Source: Oscillospiraceae bacterium
Lineage (GTDB): Bacteria; Bacillota; Clostridia; Oscillospirales; Oscillospiraceae
Direction: 5' to 3'
Assembly: GCA_902779945.1 (NCBI GenBank)
Contig: CACZDN010000015.1
Span: 1 to 64,000, forward strand
DNA length: 64,000 nt
The notes beneath the pieces were generated by a model. That model was not told where the DNA came from and did not search any database. It saw only the letters and a list, made by a program, of their open reading frames with translations. Position 1 is the first letter of the stretch; each line of letters begins with the position of its first letter. A program made the translations under genes and the position numbers. Of the stretch, positions 1-7,884 are shown piece by piece.

Positions 1-37
1 CCACGCCGCCCAGAAGCCCGAAGTCTGGGATCGCTAA
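1..37 (+). CDS. rplM: 50S ribosomal protein L13, C-terminal end only
   Basis: The last 11 codons of a gene that begins outside the window read HAAQKPEVWDR and then TAA at 35-37. The HAAQKPE tail is typical of ribosomal protein L13, and L13 is nearly always followed directly by S9 (rpsI), as here. The next gene starts 16 bases after this stop, behind a strong ribosome binding site, so the two form the standard rplM-rpsI operon. The identification rests on this short tail and on gene order. Confidence 0.85.
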   Translation, partial: HAAQKPEVWDR

Positions 38-53
38 GAGGAGGTAAAGAACT

Positions 54-464
54 ATGGCAACCTACAAGACCAAGAAGCCCTATATGTACGGCACCGGCCG
101 CAGAAAGTCTTCTGTCGCCCGCGTCCACCTCATCCCCAACGGCTCCGGCGTCATCACCATCAACGGCCGTGATATCGACGATTACTTCGGGCTCGAGACC
201 CTGAAGCTCATTGTGCGTCAGCCCCTCGTCACCACCGGCACCCTCGGCAAGGTCGACATTGAGACGACCGTCGCCGGCGGCGGCGTTTCCGGCCAGGCCG
301 GCGCCATCCGCCACGGCATCGCCCGCGCCCTCCTCGTCGTCGACGAGAGCTACCGCGCCGCGCTCAAGGCCGCCGGTCTCCTGACCCGCGACCCGAGAAT
401 GAAGGAACGCAAGAAGTACGGTCTCAAGGCCGCACGCCGCGCTCCCCAGTTCAGCAAGCGTTAA
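54..464 (+). CDS. rpsI: 30S ribosomal protein S9
   Basis: Ribosomal protein S9, 136 residues, a component of the small-subunit head whose C-terminal tail reaches the P-site tRNA. The sequence shows the family pattern: [13 protein letters not shown] near the N-terminus, [19 protein letters not shown] in the middle, and the basic ending [17 protein letters not shown], where the final Lys-Arg is the tRNA-contacting tail. Length is normal. The start is supported by GAGGAGG at 38-44. It lies downstream of rplM in the usual two-gene operon and is followed by a strong intrinsic terminator. Confidence 0.98.
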   Translation: MATYKTKKPYMYGTGRRKSSVARVHLIPNGSGVITINGRDIDDYFGLETLKLIVRQPLVTTGTLGKVDIETTVAGGGVSGQAGAIRHGIARALLVVDESYRAALKAAGLLTRDPRMKERKKYGLKAARRAPQFSKR

Positions 465-480
465 TCGATCTACAGGATAC

Positions 481-516
481 AAAAAACCCGGAAACGGCAG
501 CGTTTCCGGGTTTTTT
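481..516 (+). terminator. Rho-independent terminator after rpsI
   Basis: A perfect 16-bp inverted repeat (AACCCGGAAACG core, 4-base loop GCAG) is flanked by six A and six T. It lies 17 bases after the rpsI stop and ends the rplM-rpsI transcript. Confidence 0.95.
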
Positions 517-537
517 CCTGTTTCGCAATGGTTTCGT

Positions 538-634
538 CCTGTCACCCTGAGGAACGAAGTGACGAAGGATCTCTCCCCCGGAGCTCTCCGGGAGCTTGCG
601 GAGGGAGCGCTTTCGACTCCGCTCAGGATGACAC
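538..634. repeat. Dispersed repeat of the TGTCACCCTGAGG...CTCAGGATGACA type
   Basis: The segment starts TGTCACCCTGAGGAACG and ends CTCAGGATGACA, so its two ends form an imperfect inverted repeat. A related unit lies at 30946-31034, and a shorter relative with GATCTTTCCC arms lies at 46675-46747. Sequences of this type are common between genes in gut clostridia. No function is known. Here it lies between the rpsI terminator and the convergent operon. Confidence 0.7.
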
Positions 635-657
635 GGGGCTTTGAGTCCGCCCCTTTG

Positions 658-1182
658 TCACGCTTTCTCCGGGCGCAGCCCGTTGAAGAAATCCGACAGG
701 CCGCTGAAGATCTCGGAGAGAATGCCGGCAGCTTGGCCGAAGCCGTTGAAGACGTCGTTTTTTGCGTCCTCGAGCGTGTATTTCCCGCTGCTCACGTCCT
801 CGAGCCAGGACATGAATTTGTCCGGCGTCTCGACAAGGCCGTTGTAGAAGTTCTCCGCCATGAGCTCAACGCGCTCGCTGAGGTCGCCCGAGCTGAGTGA
901 TTCCAGAGAGCGGCAGACCTTTACGATGCGGTCGAGATCCTTGTCCGTGAGCTTGATGTCGCTCTCCTCCGCGATCCGTCGAAACGCGTCCCGGATCTCC
1001 CGGTCGCTCATCGCGGCCGTGTGCCCCAGCAGCTCCTGGACCTTGTCCTCCATGATCTCTTCGTCCGTCTGTTCGCCGTCCGCTGTCCCGCTCTCCGCCA
1101 GCGCCGTCCCACACAGGGCCAGCGCCATCGTCAGGCACAGCAGCAGCGCGATCCATTTTTTCATGTTCATGCTTCCTTTCAT
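658..1182 (-). CDS. Secreted protein of unknown function, last gene of the acyl/ABC operon
   Basis: 174 residues, family not recognised. Residues 7-30 form a classic signal peptide (basic start, long Leu/Ala core, cleavage near GTALA-ES). The mature part, about 145 residues, is acidic, predicted mostly helical and without cysteine except one. It has no membrane anchor or lipobox, so release or non-covalent wall association is expected. The first ATG is preferred because AAAGGAG lies 8 bases upstream; it overlaps the stop of the preceding ligase gene (ATGA), implying translational coupling. Being last in the operon with an exporter, an acyl-carrier fusion and a ligase, it could be the acceptor or helper of that pathway, but this is inference only. 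Confidence 0.75.
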   Translation of the reverse strand: MKGSMNMKKWIALLLCLTMALALCGTALAESGTADGEQTDEEIMEDKVQELLGHTAAMSDREIRDAFRRIAEESDIKLTDKDLDRIVKVCRSLESLSSGDLSERVELMAENFYNGLVETPDKFMSWLEDVSSGKYTLEDAKNDVFNGFGQAAGILSEIFSGLSDFFNGLRPEKA

Positions 1183-2603
1183 GGCAGATACTCCTTTGCC
1201 CGCTCGAGCAGCTCGCCGTACAGGAGCTTTCCGGACTCGTTGGTCGGGAAGGCGTCGATCGTCACGACCCGGAACGCATTGCGCACCGTTCCGAAGGTCC
1301 GGCGGACAAAGGGCCGTACGGCGTCCGCGTCCGCCTCGCTCAGCACGAAGATGACCAGGTGATCGTCCGTGCCGGAGCTCACGCTGCGAATGTTGAGCGC
1401 ATCCATGATCTTCTCGTCGATCTCGTCGAGGCTGATGCGGTGGCCCGCCATCTTCAGGATACGCTTGATGCGGCCCGTAATATACAGAAAGCCGTCCTCG
1501 TCCCGCTCGGCAAGGTCGCCGGTGCGCAGCACGCCGTGCCGCTCGTCGCCCCGGGCGAGGTCCTCGCTTCCGGCCGCGTAGCCGAGGGTCACATTCTCCC
1601 CGCGGTAGACCAGCTCCCCGGGGACATGCGTCTCTTCAATCACGCGCCCGTCGGCGTCGACAAGCTCGATCTCGCCGCCCGGGTGGACGACGCCGACGGA
1701 GCCGATCTTTTCGAGCGACAGCGCGGCGGGCAGGCGGCTGATGGCCGCTGTGGCCTCGCTCTGCCCGTACATGACGACGAAGCGTTTGCCGTAATCGCGC
1801 GCGTACTGCGCGAAATGGCGGTGCAGCTCCCGGCTCAGCCTGCCGCCGGCCTGGCTCATGATCCGCAGGGCCGGGAAATCCTCGCAGAAGATATCCATGC
1901 GGCGGAGCATGTCATAGCTGCCGGGGACGCCGTGGAAGGCGGTCACGCCCTCGTTTTCGAAGAGGTCCCAGAACTCCTCGTCCATGATACCGCTGCGCGT
2001 GACGATCATGACGCCGCCGACCAGCAGGCTGGCGCTGTAGACGGACATGCCGTAGGTGTAGCTCAGCGGCAGGGTGGTGATGGTGCGCTCCGTATCCGTC
2101 ATGCCCAGATCGTCCGCAAGGATGCGGGCGTTGGCGCGGATATTGTCCCAGGACTGGCGGACAAACTTGACCGAGCCCGTGGAGCCCGAGGTGGTCAGGA
2201 GCTGGGCGAGGGCCGGATGGACCGGGCAGGCGTCCGCGTAGTTGGTCCGCAGCAGGACATAATCGTCGAGCGCGTAGAGCTCCTGCATGTGCGGATAGTC
2301 CGCGCGCAGCGCCCGCGGCGCGAAGACCAGACCCGGGCGGTAGGTGTTCATGATCTGCCGGCGCATGTCCCCCGCGAGCGAAGCCGACGCCATCAGCATC
2401 GGATGCCCGCCGTTCAGCAGCGCGGCATAGCCCGCGAGCGCGCCGAGGCTGTTCTCGCACAGCATCATGGTCAGCTCCCCGGGGCCTGTCCCGGAGAGGG
2501 TATCCTGCAGGGCCGCAAGCTCGTCATAGCGCAGGGCGACGCCGGCGTCGTCCCGCAGGGCCTCTTTTTTCCCGAAGGCGGCAAAATCCCAGATTTTATT
2601 CAT
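1179..2603 (-). CDS. Adenylate-forming (AMP-binding) ligase
   Basis: ANL-superfamily enzyme, 474 residues, expected to activate a carboxylic or amino acid as acyl-AMP and pass it to a phosphopantetheine thiol. Visible motifs are the P-loop TTSGSTGSVKFV (about residue 135), YGQSEAT (about 275), LRTGDLAERDEDGFLYITGR with KRILKMAGHRISLDEI (about 365-395), and a C-terminal NESGKLLY carrying the catalytic lysine. Start chosen at the ATG overlapping the upstream stop by 8 bases (ATGAATAA); longer frames run into the upstream gene. The directly upstream gene ends in an acyl-carrier domain, so the ligase most likely charges that carrier, as DltA charges DltC. The substrate cannot be read from the sequence. 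Confidence 0.9.
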   Translation of the reverse strand: MNKIWDFAAFGKKEALRDDAGVALRYDELAALQDTLSGTGPGELTMMLCENSLGALAGYAALLNGGHPMLMASASLAGDMRRQIMNTYRPGLVFAPRALRADYPHMQELYALDDYVLLRTNYADACPVHPALAQLLTTSGSTGSVKFVRQSWDNIRANARILADDLGMTDTERTITTLPLSYTYGMSVYSASLLVGGVMIVTRSGIMDEEFWDLFENEGVTAFHGVPGSYDMLRRMDIFCEDFPALRIMSQAGGRLSRELHRHFAQYARDYGKRFVVMYGQSEATAAISRLPAALSLEKIGSVGVVHPGGEIELVDADGRVIEETHVPGELVYRGENVTLGYAAGSEDLARGDERHGVLRTGDLAERDEDGFLYITGRIKRILKMAGHRISLDEIDEKIMDALNIRSVSSGTDDHLVIFVLSEADADAVRPFVRRTFGTVRNAFRVVTIDAFPTNESGKLLYGELLERAKEYLP

Positions 2604-3534
2604 GGGCTGTCCCCCCGTCCTTCTCCTCGAGCTTGGCCTTGACCATCCTGAGCCCGTCGGCATAGGACTTGAGGCGCATGACCTCGCGCCCCTTGAAGGA
2701 GACGCCGAAGGTCTCCTCGAGCCTGCCGATGAGCGTCATATGTGTCAGGGAGTCCCAGCCGCCGTCGTGATAGCGGAAGGCGACGGGGTTGAAGTCCACG
2801 CCCTCGAAGCAGCCGGAAAACACATCCCAGTAGCGCTCTGCCACGCTCTCCGGCGCGACCTCCTCCTGCTGCGCCTCCAGCGCCCGGCTCGGCGCGTAGA
2901 CGGCGGTCTGCGTACCGTCCCCCGCGATGCGCGCGGGGTTTCCGATCACGGTGACGCCGTCGGGCACGTCCTCAAATACGGCCGCGCCCAGCGCCGCGAC
3001 GCTCATGGCGCCGATGCGGATGCGGTCTCTCAGCAGCGCGCCTGCACCGATGAAGCAGTTTTCGCCGATCACGCTGTGCCCGCCGACAAAGGCGTTGACG
3101 CCGAGTCTCGTGTGGTCGCCCACGACGGCGTCATGCCCGATGGAGGCCCCGCGCGAGAGGTAGCAGTTCCTGCCGATTTTTGCAAGCGAGCCGATGTGCA
3201 CGTCGTGGCAGACCACCGTGCCCTCCCCGAGCTCCGCGTCCGGGCTCACGCAGGCGGAGCCGTGGACAAGCACCGCGCCCCGATAGCCCGCGCGGGTCAT
3301 GCGCTGAAAGGCCTCGGCCCGAAATCTGGGCTCCCCGATGGCCACGACGAAGCGCGTGTCCTCCGGGGTGTAGCGCGCGCGAAACTGCTGGAAGCGGCAG
3401 ACCGGGCTTCCGGTCAGCTCCTCCGCCTCCGCGTGGTCGTCGATGAATACAAAGCCGGACCAGCCGCCGGACTTCACCGCAAGCTGCCGGAATTCGCGTC
3501 CCATCGCCCCCGCGCCGTATAACGCAAGTATCAT
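2596..3534 (-). CDS. PglD/NeuD-like hexapeptide acyltransferase fused to an acyl-carrier domain
   Basis: 312 residues in two parts. Residues 1-210 resemble PglD/NeuD sugar O/N-acyltransferases: a Rossmann-like start (LALYGAGAMGREF), then a left-handed beta-helix of hexapeptide repeats (for example IGRNCYLSRGASIGHDAVVG) ending in VPDGVTVIGNPAR. Residues 225-305 look like an acyl-carrier domain, with GGWDSLTHMTLIGRLEETFG matching the DSL serine motif that takes phosphopantetheine. A fusion of acyltransferase and its carrier is unusual. Start placed at the ATG of MILALYGAG; upstream codons lack family similarity. It lies 55 bases after the exporter gene and overlaps the ligase gene by 8 bases, so carrier charging and transfer are probably one pathway. 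The acceptor (sugar, peptide or lipid) is unknown. Confidence 0.85.
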   Translation of the reverse strand: MILALYGAGAMGREFRQLAVKSGGWSGFVFIDDHAEAEELTGSPVCRFQQFRARYTPEDTRFVVAIGEPRFRAEAFQRMTRAGYRGAVLVHGSACVSPDAELGEGTVVCHDVHIGSLAKIGRNCYLSRGASIGHDAVVGDHTRLGVNAFVGGHSVIGENCFIGAGALLRDRIRIGAMSVAALGAAVFEDVPDGVTVIGNPARIAGDGTQTAVYAPSRALEAQQEEVAPESVAERYWDVFSGCFEGVDFNPVAFRYHDGGWDSLTHMTLIGRLEETFGVSFKGREVMRLKSYADGLRMVKAKLEEKDGGTAHE

Positions 3535-3589
3535 GTTTTTCCCCCCTGCTCTGTGCTTTTTCCGAGGCGGGCACACGGCGCTGTGCCGA

Positions 3590-5731
3590 TCATGTGCTCT
3601 CGCCTCCGTCCATATCCTGTATCACCTGTTCAAAATCGTCGTAGCGGCGCAATACGCCGCCCTCGAGCCGGTAGATCGTGTCCGCACGGCGCAGGGTGCT
3701 CAGACGGTGGGCCACCATGATGACCGTGCAGCTGCCCATGATGGCGTCGATGGCCTCCTGCACCTGGCGCTCGCTTTCGCTGTCGAGGGCGCTGGTCGCC
3801 TCGTCCAGCAGGATGAGCTTCGGGTTTCGCAGCAGGGCTCGCGCAATGGAAATGCGCTGCCGCTGTCCGCCGGAGAGGTTGCCGCCGTTTTCGAGGATGG
3901 GAGCGTTCAGCCCCTCCGGGAGCGACGCGATCAGATCCTCGAGTCCCACGCGGCGGATGACGTCCATGACCTGCTCGGCGCTCACGTAGTTCAGACCGTA
4001 GACCAGATTGTCCCACAGCGTGCCCGAAAACAGTACGCTCTGCTGCGGCACGACGGCGATGTTCCGGCGGTAGGCGCCCTTCTCCAGCTCGTCCAGGTTT
4101 ACGCCGTCGATCAGGATATCACCGCTCTGCGCACCGTAGAGCCCCAGGATCAGGTTCAGGATCGTGGTCTTCCCCTCGCCGGATTTGCCGACGAAGGCGG
4201 CGCTTCCGCCCGCGGGCACGGTAAAGCTCACATCGTCCAGAACCGGGGGCTTGTCCGGCTCATACCCGAAGGAGACGTGCGAAAACGTGATCTCGCCCCG
4301 CATGGGGCCGGGAAGCCGGGCACTCCCGTTGCGCTCCACATCGCTCGCGTACAGGATCTCGTTCACGCTGACCAGGCTGTCGTAGCCCTGGGTGATCAGC
4401 GGCACCGCGTCCAACAGACGCTGGACGTTCGCGATGATGAGGTCGAAGATGGACTGGAACAGCACCAGCGTGCCGACGCTGATATGTCCGCCTGCCATCA
4501 GCAGGGCGGCCAGGCTGAGCGACAGCAGCCGCAGCCCCTGGAAGCCGCCGTAGGTGAGATTGTTGACGATGACGGTCTCGCGGTCGTAGGCCACGGCGGC
4601 CCGCTGCGCGCCGCGCACCTTTGTCAGGATGTCCCGGTACTCCGTCCGCTCGAGACCGTGGGCCCGGGTCAGGCTCTCCATCTCCAGCATCTCCTTGACG
4701 GCGGCGTTCACCTGCTCGTTTTGCCGGCGCATTCTGGCCCGTCTGTCCTGCAGGGGCTTCGAGAAGCGCCGCACCAGATACACGACCATCGGCACGATCA
4801 CGAGATAGAACACCAGCATCAGCGGGAAGGTTGACAGTGCGACCGCGATGATAAACAGCACGTCCTCGCCCAGATACAGAATTTCCATGAAGCGGTCGTA
4901 GATCAGCGTCTGGATGAACTGCACGTCGGAGGCCACCTTGGACAGGACCACACCCGACTGTGTCTCGCTGTGAAAGCGCATGGAGAGGGCCTGCAGCTTC
5001 TGCACCAGCGCCATGCGGAAGCCCGCCTCCACCGCTCTGGTGAAGCGGCGGTAGCAGCGGCTGTCCAGCCAGTAGCAGATGAGATTCACGGCCAGCGCCA
5101 GCACGGACGCGAGAATGTTGGTCAGCACGGGCCGCACGAAGAAGGACCCTGTATCCGTCACGATGTTGATGATGTTCGACACGAACACCGGCAGCAGCAG
5201 ACCCCCCAGATGCTTTACGAGCAGAATGATGACCGAAAGCGCGAAAAAGCCCCGGTGACTGCGCGCGATATACCGCAGCACGGCCAGCGGCTTCTGTGCC
5301 CCGTCCGGGTCTGCGTCCTGATAATAGGCGTAGATATCCTCCGTCAGGTCGACGGCCTCTCCCTTCCGGGCGAATACCCGGTATACATTCACGCCGCCCT
5401 GATAGCGGAAGCTGAAAAAGCTCATGTACTGCTCGAGGATGCAGCCGCTGATCTGCGTGTCGATCCCGTCGGCCCCCGTGTCCGGGGCCGCGTCGAGCAC
5501 GTCCGTCCGCTCCCCCGCGGCGCGGATCTCGATATGCCGGAACGGCCTGCCCCGCAGCGATACCCGGATCTCCGTACAGCCCATGCGAAGAAGGCGCAGC
5601 AGCAGCTCCTCACAGATCAGCGGGCAGATCCGCGCTCCGGCGCTCTCCGTGGCTGCGGCGGCATAGCGCTCCGCCAAAGCCACAGCCGCCGGAATTTCCG
5701 CCGCCGCACGTACCAAAACCAGATTGTCCAT
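3590..5731 (-). CDS. ABC exporter (fused TMD-NBD) with an extra N-terminal domain
   Basis: 713 residues. Residues 145-430 hold a six-helix exporter domain. The nucleotide-binding domain follows, with Walker A GKSGEGKTT (about 513), Q-loop VVPQQS, signature LSGGQRQRISIARALL, Walker B LILLDEA and switch VAHRLS, all intact. The first 130 or so residues are not part of a normal exporter. They contain CEELLLRLLRMGCTEIRVSL and a later GGVNVYRVF, which weakly recalls an RsbW-type histidine-kinase-like ATPase fold without its Asn and glycine boxes. Start set at MDNLVLV, since upstream codons look intergenic. It is the first gene of the operon with the acyltransferase-carrier fusion, ligase and secreted protein, and probably exports or flips their product. 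Confidence 0.9.
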   Translation of the reverse strand: MDNLVLVRAAAEIPAAVALAERYAAAATESAGARICPLICEELLLRLLRMGCTEIRVSLRGRPFRHIEIRAAGERTDVLDAAPDTGADGIDTQISGCILEQYMSFFSFRYQGGVNVYRVFARKGEAVDLTEDIYAYYQDADPDGAQKPLAVLRYIARSHRGFFALSVIILLVKHLGGLLLPVFVSNIINIVTDTGSFFVRPVLTNILASVLALAVNLICYWLDSRCYRRFTRAVEAGFRMALVQKLQALSMRFHSETQSGVVLSKVASDVQFIQTLIYDRFMEILYLGEDVLFIIAVALSTFPLMLVFYLVIVPMVVYLVRRFSKPLQDRRARMRRQNEQVNAAVKEMLEMESLTRAHGLERTEYRDILTKVRGAQRAAVAYDRETVIVNNLTYGGFQGLRLLSLSLAALLMAGGHISVGTLVLFQSIFDLIIANVQRLLDAVPLITQGYDSLVSVNEILYASDVERNGSARLPGPMRGEITFSHVSFGYEPDKPPVLDDVSFTVPAGGSAAFVGKSGEGKTTILNLILGLYGAQSGDILIDGVNLDELEKGAYRRNIAVVPQQSVLFSGTLWDNLVYGLNYVSAEQVMDVIRRVGLEDLIASLPEGLNAPILENGGNLSGGQRQRISIARALLRNPKLILLDEATSALDSESERQVQEAIDAIMGSCTVIMVAHRLSTLRRADTIYRLEGGVLRRYDDFEQVIQDMDGGEST

Positions 5732-5869
5732 CCCGCACCCCCCCGTGCCAAGACTGTTTTTTATCATCATAACACAAACCGGCCCCGCACGCCATCCCGA
5801 AAACGAAAAAAGCGGGGGCTTTGTGCCTGTCTGCACGGGTGCGGAACTGGGCAATTGTCTGCATCGCTA

Positions 5870-5914
5870 AAAGCGCCCCGCCTGATTCGTGTATAGCGAA
5901 AGGCGGGGCGCTTT
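5870..5914 (-). terminator. Terminator hairpin behind the RHH gene
   Basis: A 13-bp perfect inverted repeat (AAAGCGCCCCGCC / GGCGGGGCGCTTT) with a 19-base loop. On the minus strand it ends in TTTT and lies 35 bases past the stop of the small RHH gene, just before the exporter operon. Confidence 0.8.
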
Positions 5915-5948
5915 GTTTATGACAGGCATTGAAGTTTTCGTCACGGTT

Positions 5949-6143
5949 TTAATCCTTGATCTTGACGATCTTCACCGCATTTTCCAGTAAAAGATTGATG
6001 AGTTCATTTCTCGAGCGGTTTGTTTGCACGGAAAGATCATCCAGACAAGCGATCAGCTCATCTTTCATTCTGGCAGAGACGATTTTGTATCCGTCGTCTC
6101 CCTTCTTTGCCACCTTTTTCGTAATTATGATTTCCTCGCGCAT
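5949..6143 (-). CDS. Small ribbon-helix-helix (CopG/Arc-like) protein
   Basis: 64 residues from the preferred ATG (MREEIII), preceded by AAGGGGCGG; an in-frame ATG 24 bases earlier is possible but has no good ribosome binding site. The part YKIVSARMKDELIACLDDLSVQTNRSRNELINLLLENAVKIV fits a ribbon-helix-helix fold: one strand, a helix, a turn at TNRSRNE, and a second helix. Such proteins bind DNA as dimers and often regulate their own operon or act as antitoxins. No toxin gene adjoins it. It is divergent from the short secreted frame at 6232, and their shared 90-base gap holds a sigma-A promoter, so it may regulate there. Confidence 0.75.
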   Translation of the reverse strand: MREEIIITKKVAKKGDDGYKIVSARMKDELIACLDDLSVQTNRSRNELINLLLENAVKIVKIKD

Positions 6144-6173
6144 AAAACCGCCCCTTGTTTTTGACATTATGCC

Positions 6174-6203
6174 TTGACAAGGGCGGTTTTAGTACACTAT
6201 AAA
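6174..6203 (+). promoter_or_regulatory. Sigma-A type promoter (TTGACA / TATAAA)
   Basis: A perfect -35 TTGACA at 6174-6179 and -10 TATAAA at 6198-6203 with an 18-base spacer, 28 bases before the ATG at 6232. It lies in the divergent gap next to the RHH gene. Confidence 0.7.
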
Positions 6204-6231
6204 ATTATAGTTATGAAAGGTCGGACCTGTG

Positions 6232-6423
6232 ATGAAAACAATCCTCAGTTTTTTCCTCGCAGCGATTATGCTCGTGTCCCTTCTCCCCTCGGCACTGGCT
6301 GCCGGACAATTAAAAGACAAGACAGGCCCGGAATTAACCGACGCAGAGATAGCTTTCAACACATCAAACGCAGTATGGCACAAATTCTGCCGGAAAGATT
6401 TTGCTGTTTCTATCAGGGGATAG
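6232..6423 (+). pseudogene. Truncated secreted-protein gene: signal peptide plus stub
   Basis: 63 codons. Residues 1-23 are a clear signal peptide (MKTILSFFLAAIMLVSLLPSALA, cut after ALA), with a strong promoter and AAAGG upstream. After about 25 mature residues the frame enters sequence resembling an inner part of the family A repeat (compare 6371-6405 with 9018-9050), and the last 15 residues come from it. The simplest view is a secreted-protein gene whose 3' part was lost to a repeat insertion or rearrangement. A real short secreted peptide cannot be excluded. Confidence 0.5.
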
Positions 6424-6440
6424 TATAACAAACGGGACAA

Positions 6441-6485
6441 AACGGGGCTGACTCAAAACGATGAACGTTTTGAGTCAGCCCCGTT
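6441..6485. terminator. Bidirectional terminator hairpin downstream of ricT
   Basis: A perfect 20-bp inverted repeat (AACGGGGCTGACTCAAAACG) with a 5-base loop. It lies 13 bases past the ricT stop and is also positioned to stop transcription from the plus-strand stub. Confidence 0.85.
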
Positions 6486-6498
6486 CTTTATAATCCGC

Positions 6499-7884
6499 TC
6501 ATTTCTCTCCGCCCTTGGCTTTGGGCTTGCCGTGGTAGTAGCGGCGGCGGTTGGATTTGGGTTTTGCTCCCTCCTCCTTGACCGGATGGACCACGGTGTG
6601 GGCGGCTTCCTTTTTCGGCTTTGCGTTCTCTTTGCCGTTCTGGTTCTCTTTATTGCTCTGGGCGGCTTTGCCCGCGGGGGCCTCCCTGCCGCCCGTGTTC
6701 TCTTTGCCCGGGGCCTGGTCGGCGGCGTGGGCCTTGATCTCTACCTTCCCGCCCTTGCCGCGGTTTTTCCCGCCGCGTCTTGACCGTCCGCCCTGACCGG
6801 CCTTGTCCGCAGCGACGTCCTCCGGCGCGGGCTCCTTCCGGGGCTCCGTCTTGACCTCAACTCTGGCCTCGCCCGTGTGGGGCTTCCGGCCGCGGCGGCG
6901 GCGCTGGCTGCGCCTGGCCTCCTCGGACGACGGCTCCGGCGTGTCGATGAGGGCGGGGTCGTGGTACTGCGGCTCGACGAACCAGGCGTCAGTCTCCGGC
7001 TCCTCATTCTCCGGCTCGGGCTCCGGCACGTAGCGGAAGGTGGAGACGGGGGCCTCCCCGTCCCGGGGCCTGCCGCCGGGGACGGTGCACAGCTCGTTGG
7101 CCTTGTAGAGATGCAGGGTGTCGTCCCCGTCGCCGTCCAGGCGGACCTTGACGGTCTGGCGCAGAAGATTGACTTGCACGGCGGTTCCGAAACCGTCCTT
7201 GGTCTCGACGAAGGCGCCCTGGCGGGGGATCTTGCGGATCAGGTCCTCGTAGGCCTCCTGCTCGTACCGCAGGCAGCACATGAGCCTGCCGCAGCTGCCG
7301 GAGATCTTGGTGGGGTTGAGAGACAGGGACTGCACCTTCGCCATCTTGGTGGAGACGGGCTGAAAGTCGTCCAGAAACTGGCCGCAGCAGTAGGGGCGGC
7401 CGCAGATGCCGATGCCGCCGATCATCTTGGCCTCGTCCCGCACGCCGATCTGCCGCAGCTCGATGCGGTTTCGGAAGATGCTCGCGAGGTCCTTCACGAG
7501 TTCGCGAAAGTCGACGCGCCCGTCGGACGTGAAGAAGAACATGGTCTTGGTGCCCTCGAAGTTGCACTCCACGTCCACGAGCTTCATGTCGAGTCCGTGC
7601 CTGGCGATGCGCTCCTGGCAGATCTCGAAGGCCTCCTTCTCCCGCTTGACGTTGAGCTGGGCGATGCGCAGATCGTCGGGCGTGGCGATGCGCTGGACGG
7701 GGCGCAGCGGCTGGACCACCGCCGTCTCCATCACGCTGTGGTTGCCGCGGGTGCAGTCGGCGATTTCAAGTCCCTTGGCAGTGTCCACGATCACCTTGTC
7801 GCCGGTCTTCACCTGGAAGCCGTTGGGGGAGAAATAATAGCTCTTGCCCCGGTTTTTGAATTTGATGCTGACTACTTCAATCAA
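6499..7884 (-). CDS. ricT: PSP1-domain protein RicT (YaaT) with a long charged tail
   Basis: 461 residues against about 275 in Bacillus RicT. Residues 1-270 are the PSP1 core, with the cysteine pattern CGRPYCC and, about 35 residues on, GSCGRLMCCLRYE; in Bacillus these cysteines take part in the Fe-S-containing Ric complex that promotes RNase Y mRNA processing and affects sporulation and competence. Residues 290-461 are an added low-complexity tail rich in Glu, Pro, Lys and Arg (several RRGRK/NRGKGGK patches), which suggests RNA or ribosome contact. The start is TTG, with AGAGG 8 bases upstream, overlapping the holB stop by 8 bases. The holB-ricT order is conserved in Firmicutes. Confidence 0.92.
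   Translation of the reverse strand: MIEVVSIKFKNRGKSYYFSPNGFQVKTGDKVIVDTAKGLEIADCTRGNHSVMETAVVQPLRPVQRIATPDDLRIAQLNVKREKEAFEICQERIARHGLDMKLVDVECNFEGTKTMFFFTSDGRVDFRELVKDLASIFRNRIELRQIGVRDEAKMIGGIGICGRPYCCGQFLDDFQPVSTKMAKVQSLSLNPTKISGSCGRLMCCLRYEQEAYEDLIRKIPRQGAFVETKDGFGTAVQVNLLRQTVKVRLDGDGDDTLHLYKANELCTVPGGRPRDGEAPVSTFRYVPEPEPENEEPETDAWFVEPQYHDPALIDTPEPSSEEARRSQRRRRGRKPHTGEARVEVKTEPRKEPAPEDVAADKAGQGGRSRRGGKNRGKGGKVEIKAHAADQAPGKENTGGREAPAGKAAQSNKENQNGKENAKPKKEAAHTVVHPVKEEGAKPKSNRRRYYHGKPKAKGGEK

Noticed and set aside
3590-5731. Reading the exporter as a lantibiotic or bacteriocin exporter with a C39 peptidase
   Set aside because: The N-terminal domain lacks the Cys, His and Asp pattern of C39 peptidases, and no precursor peptide gene with a double-Gly leader was seen nearby.
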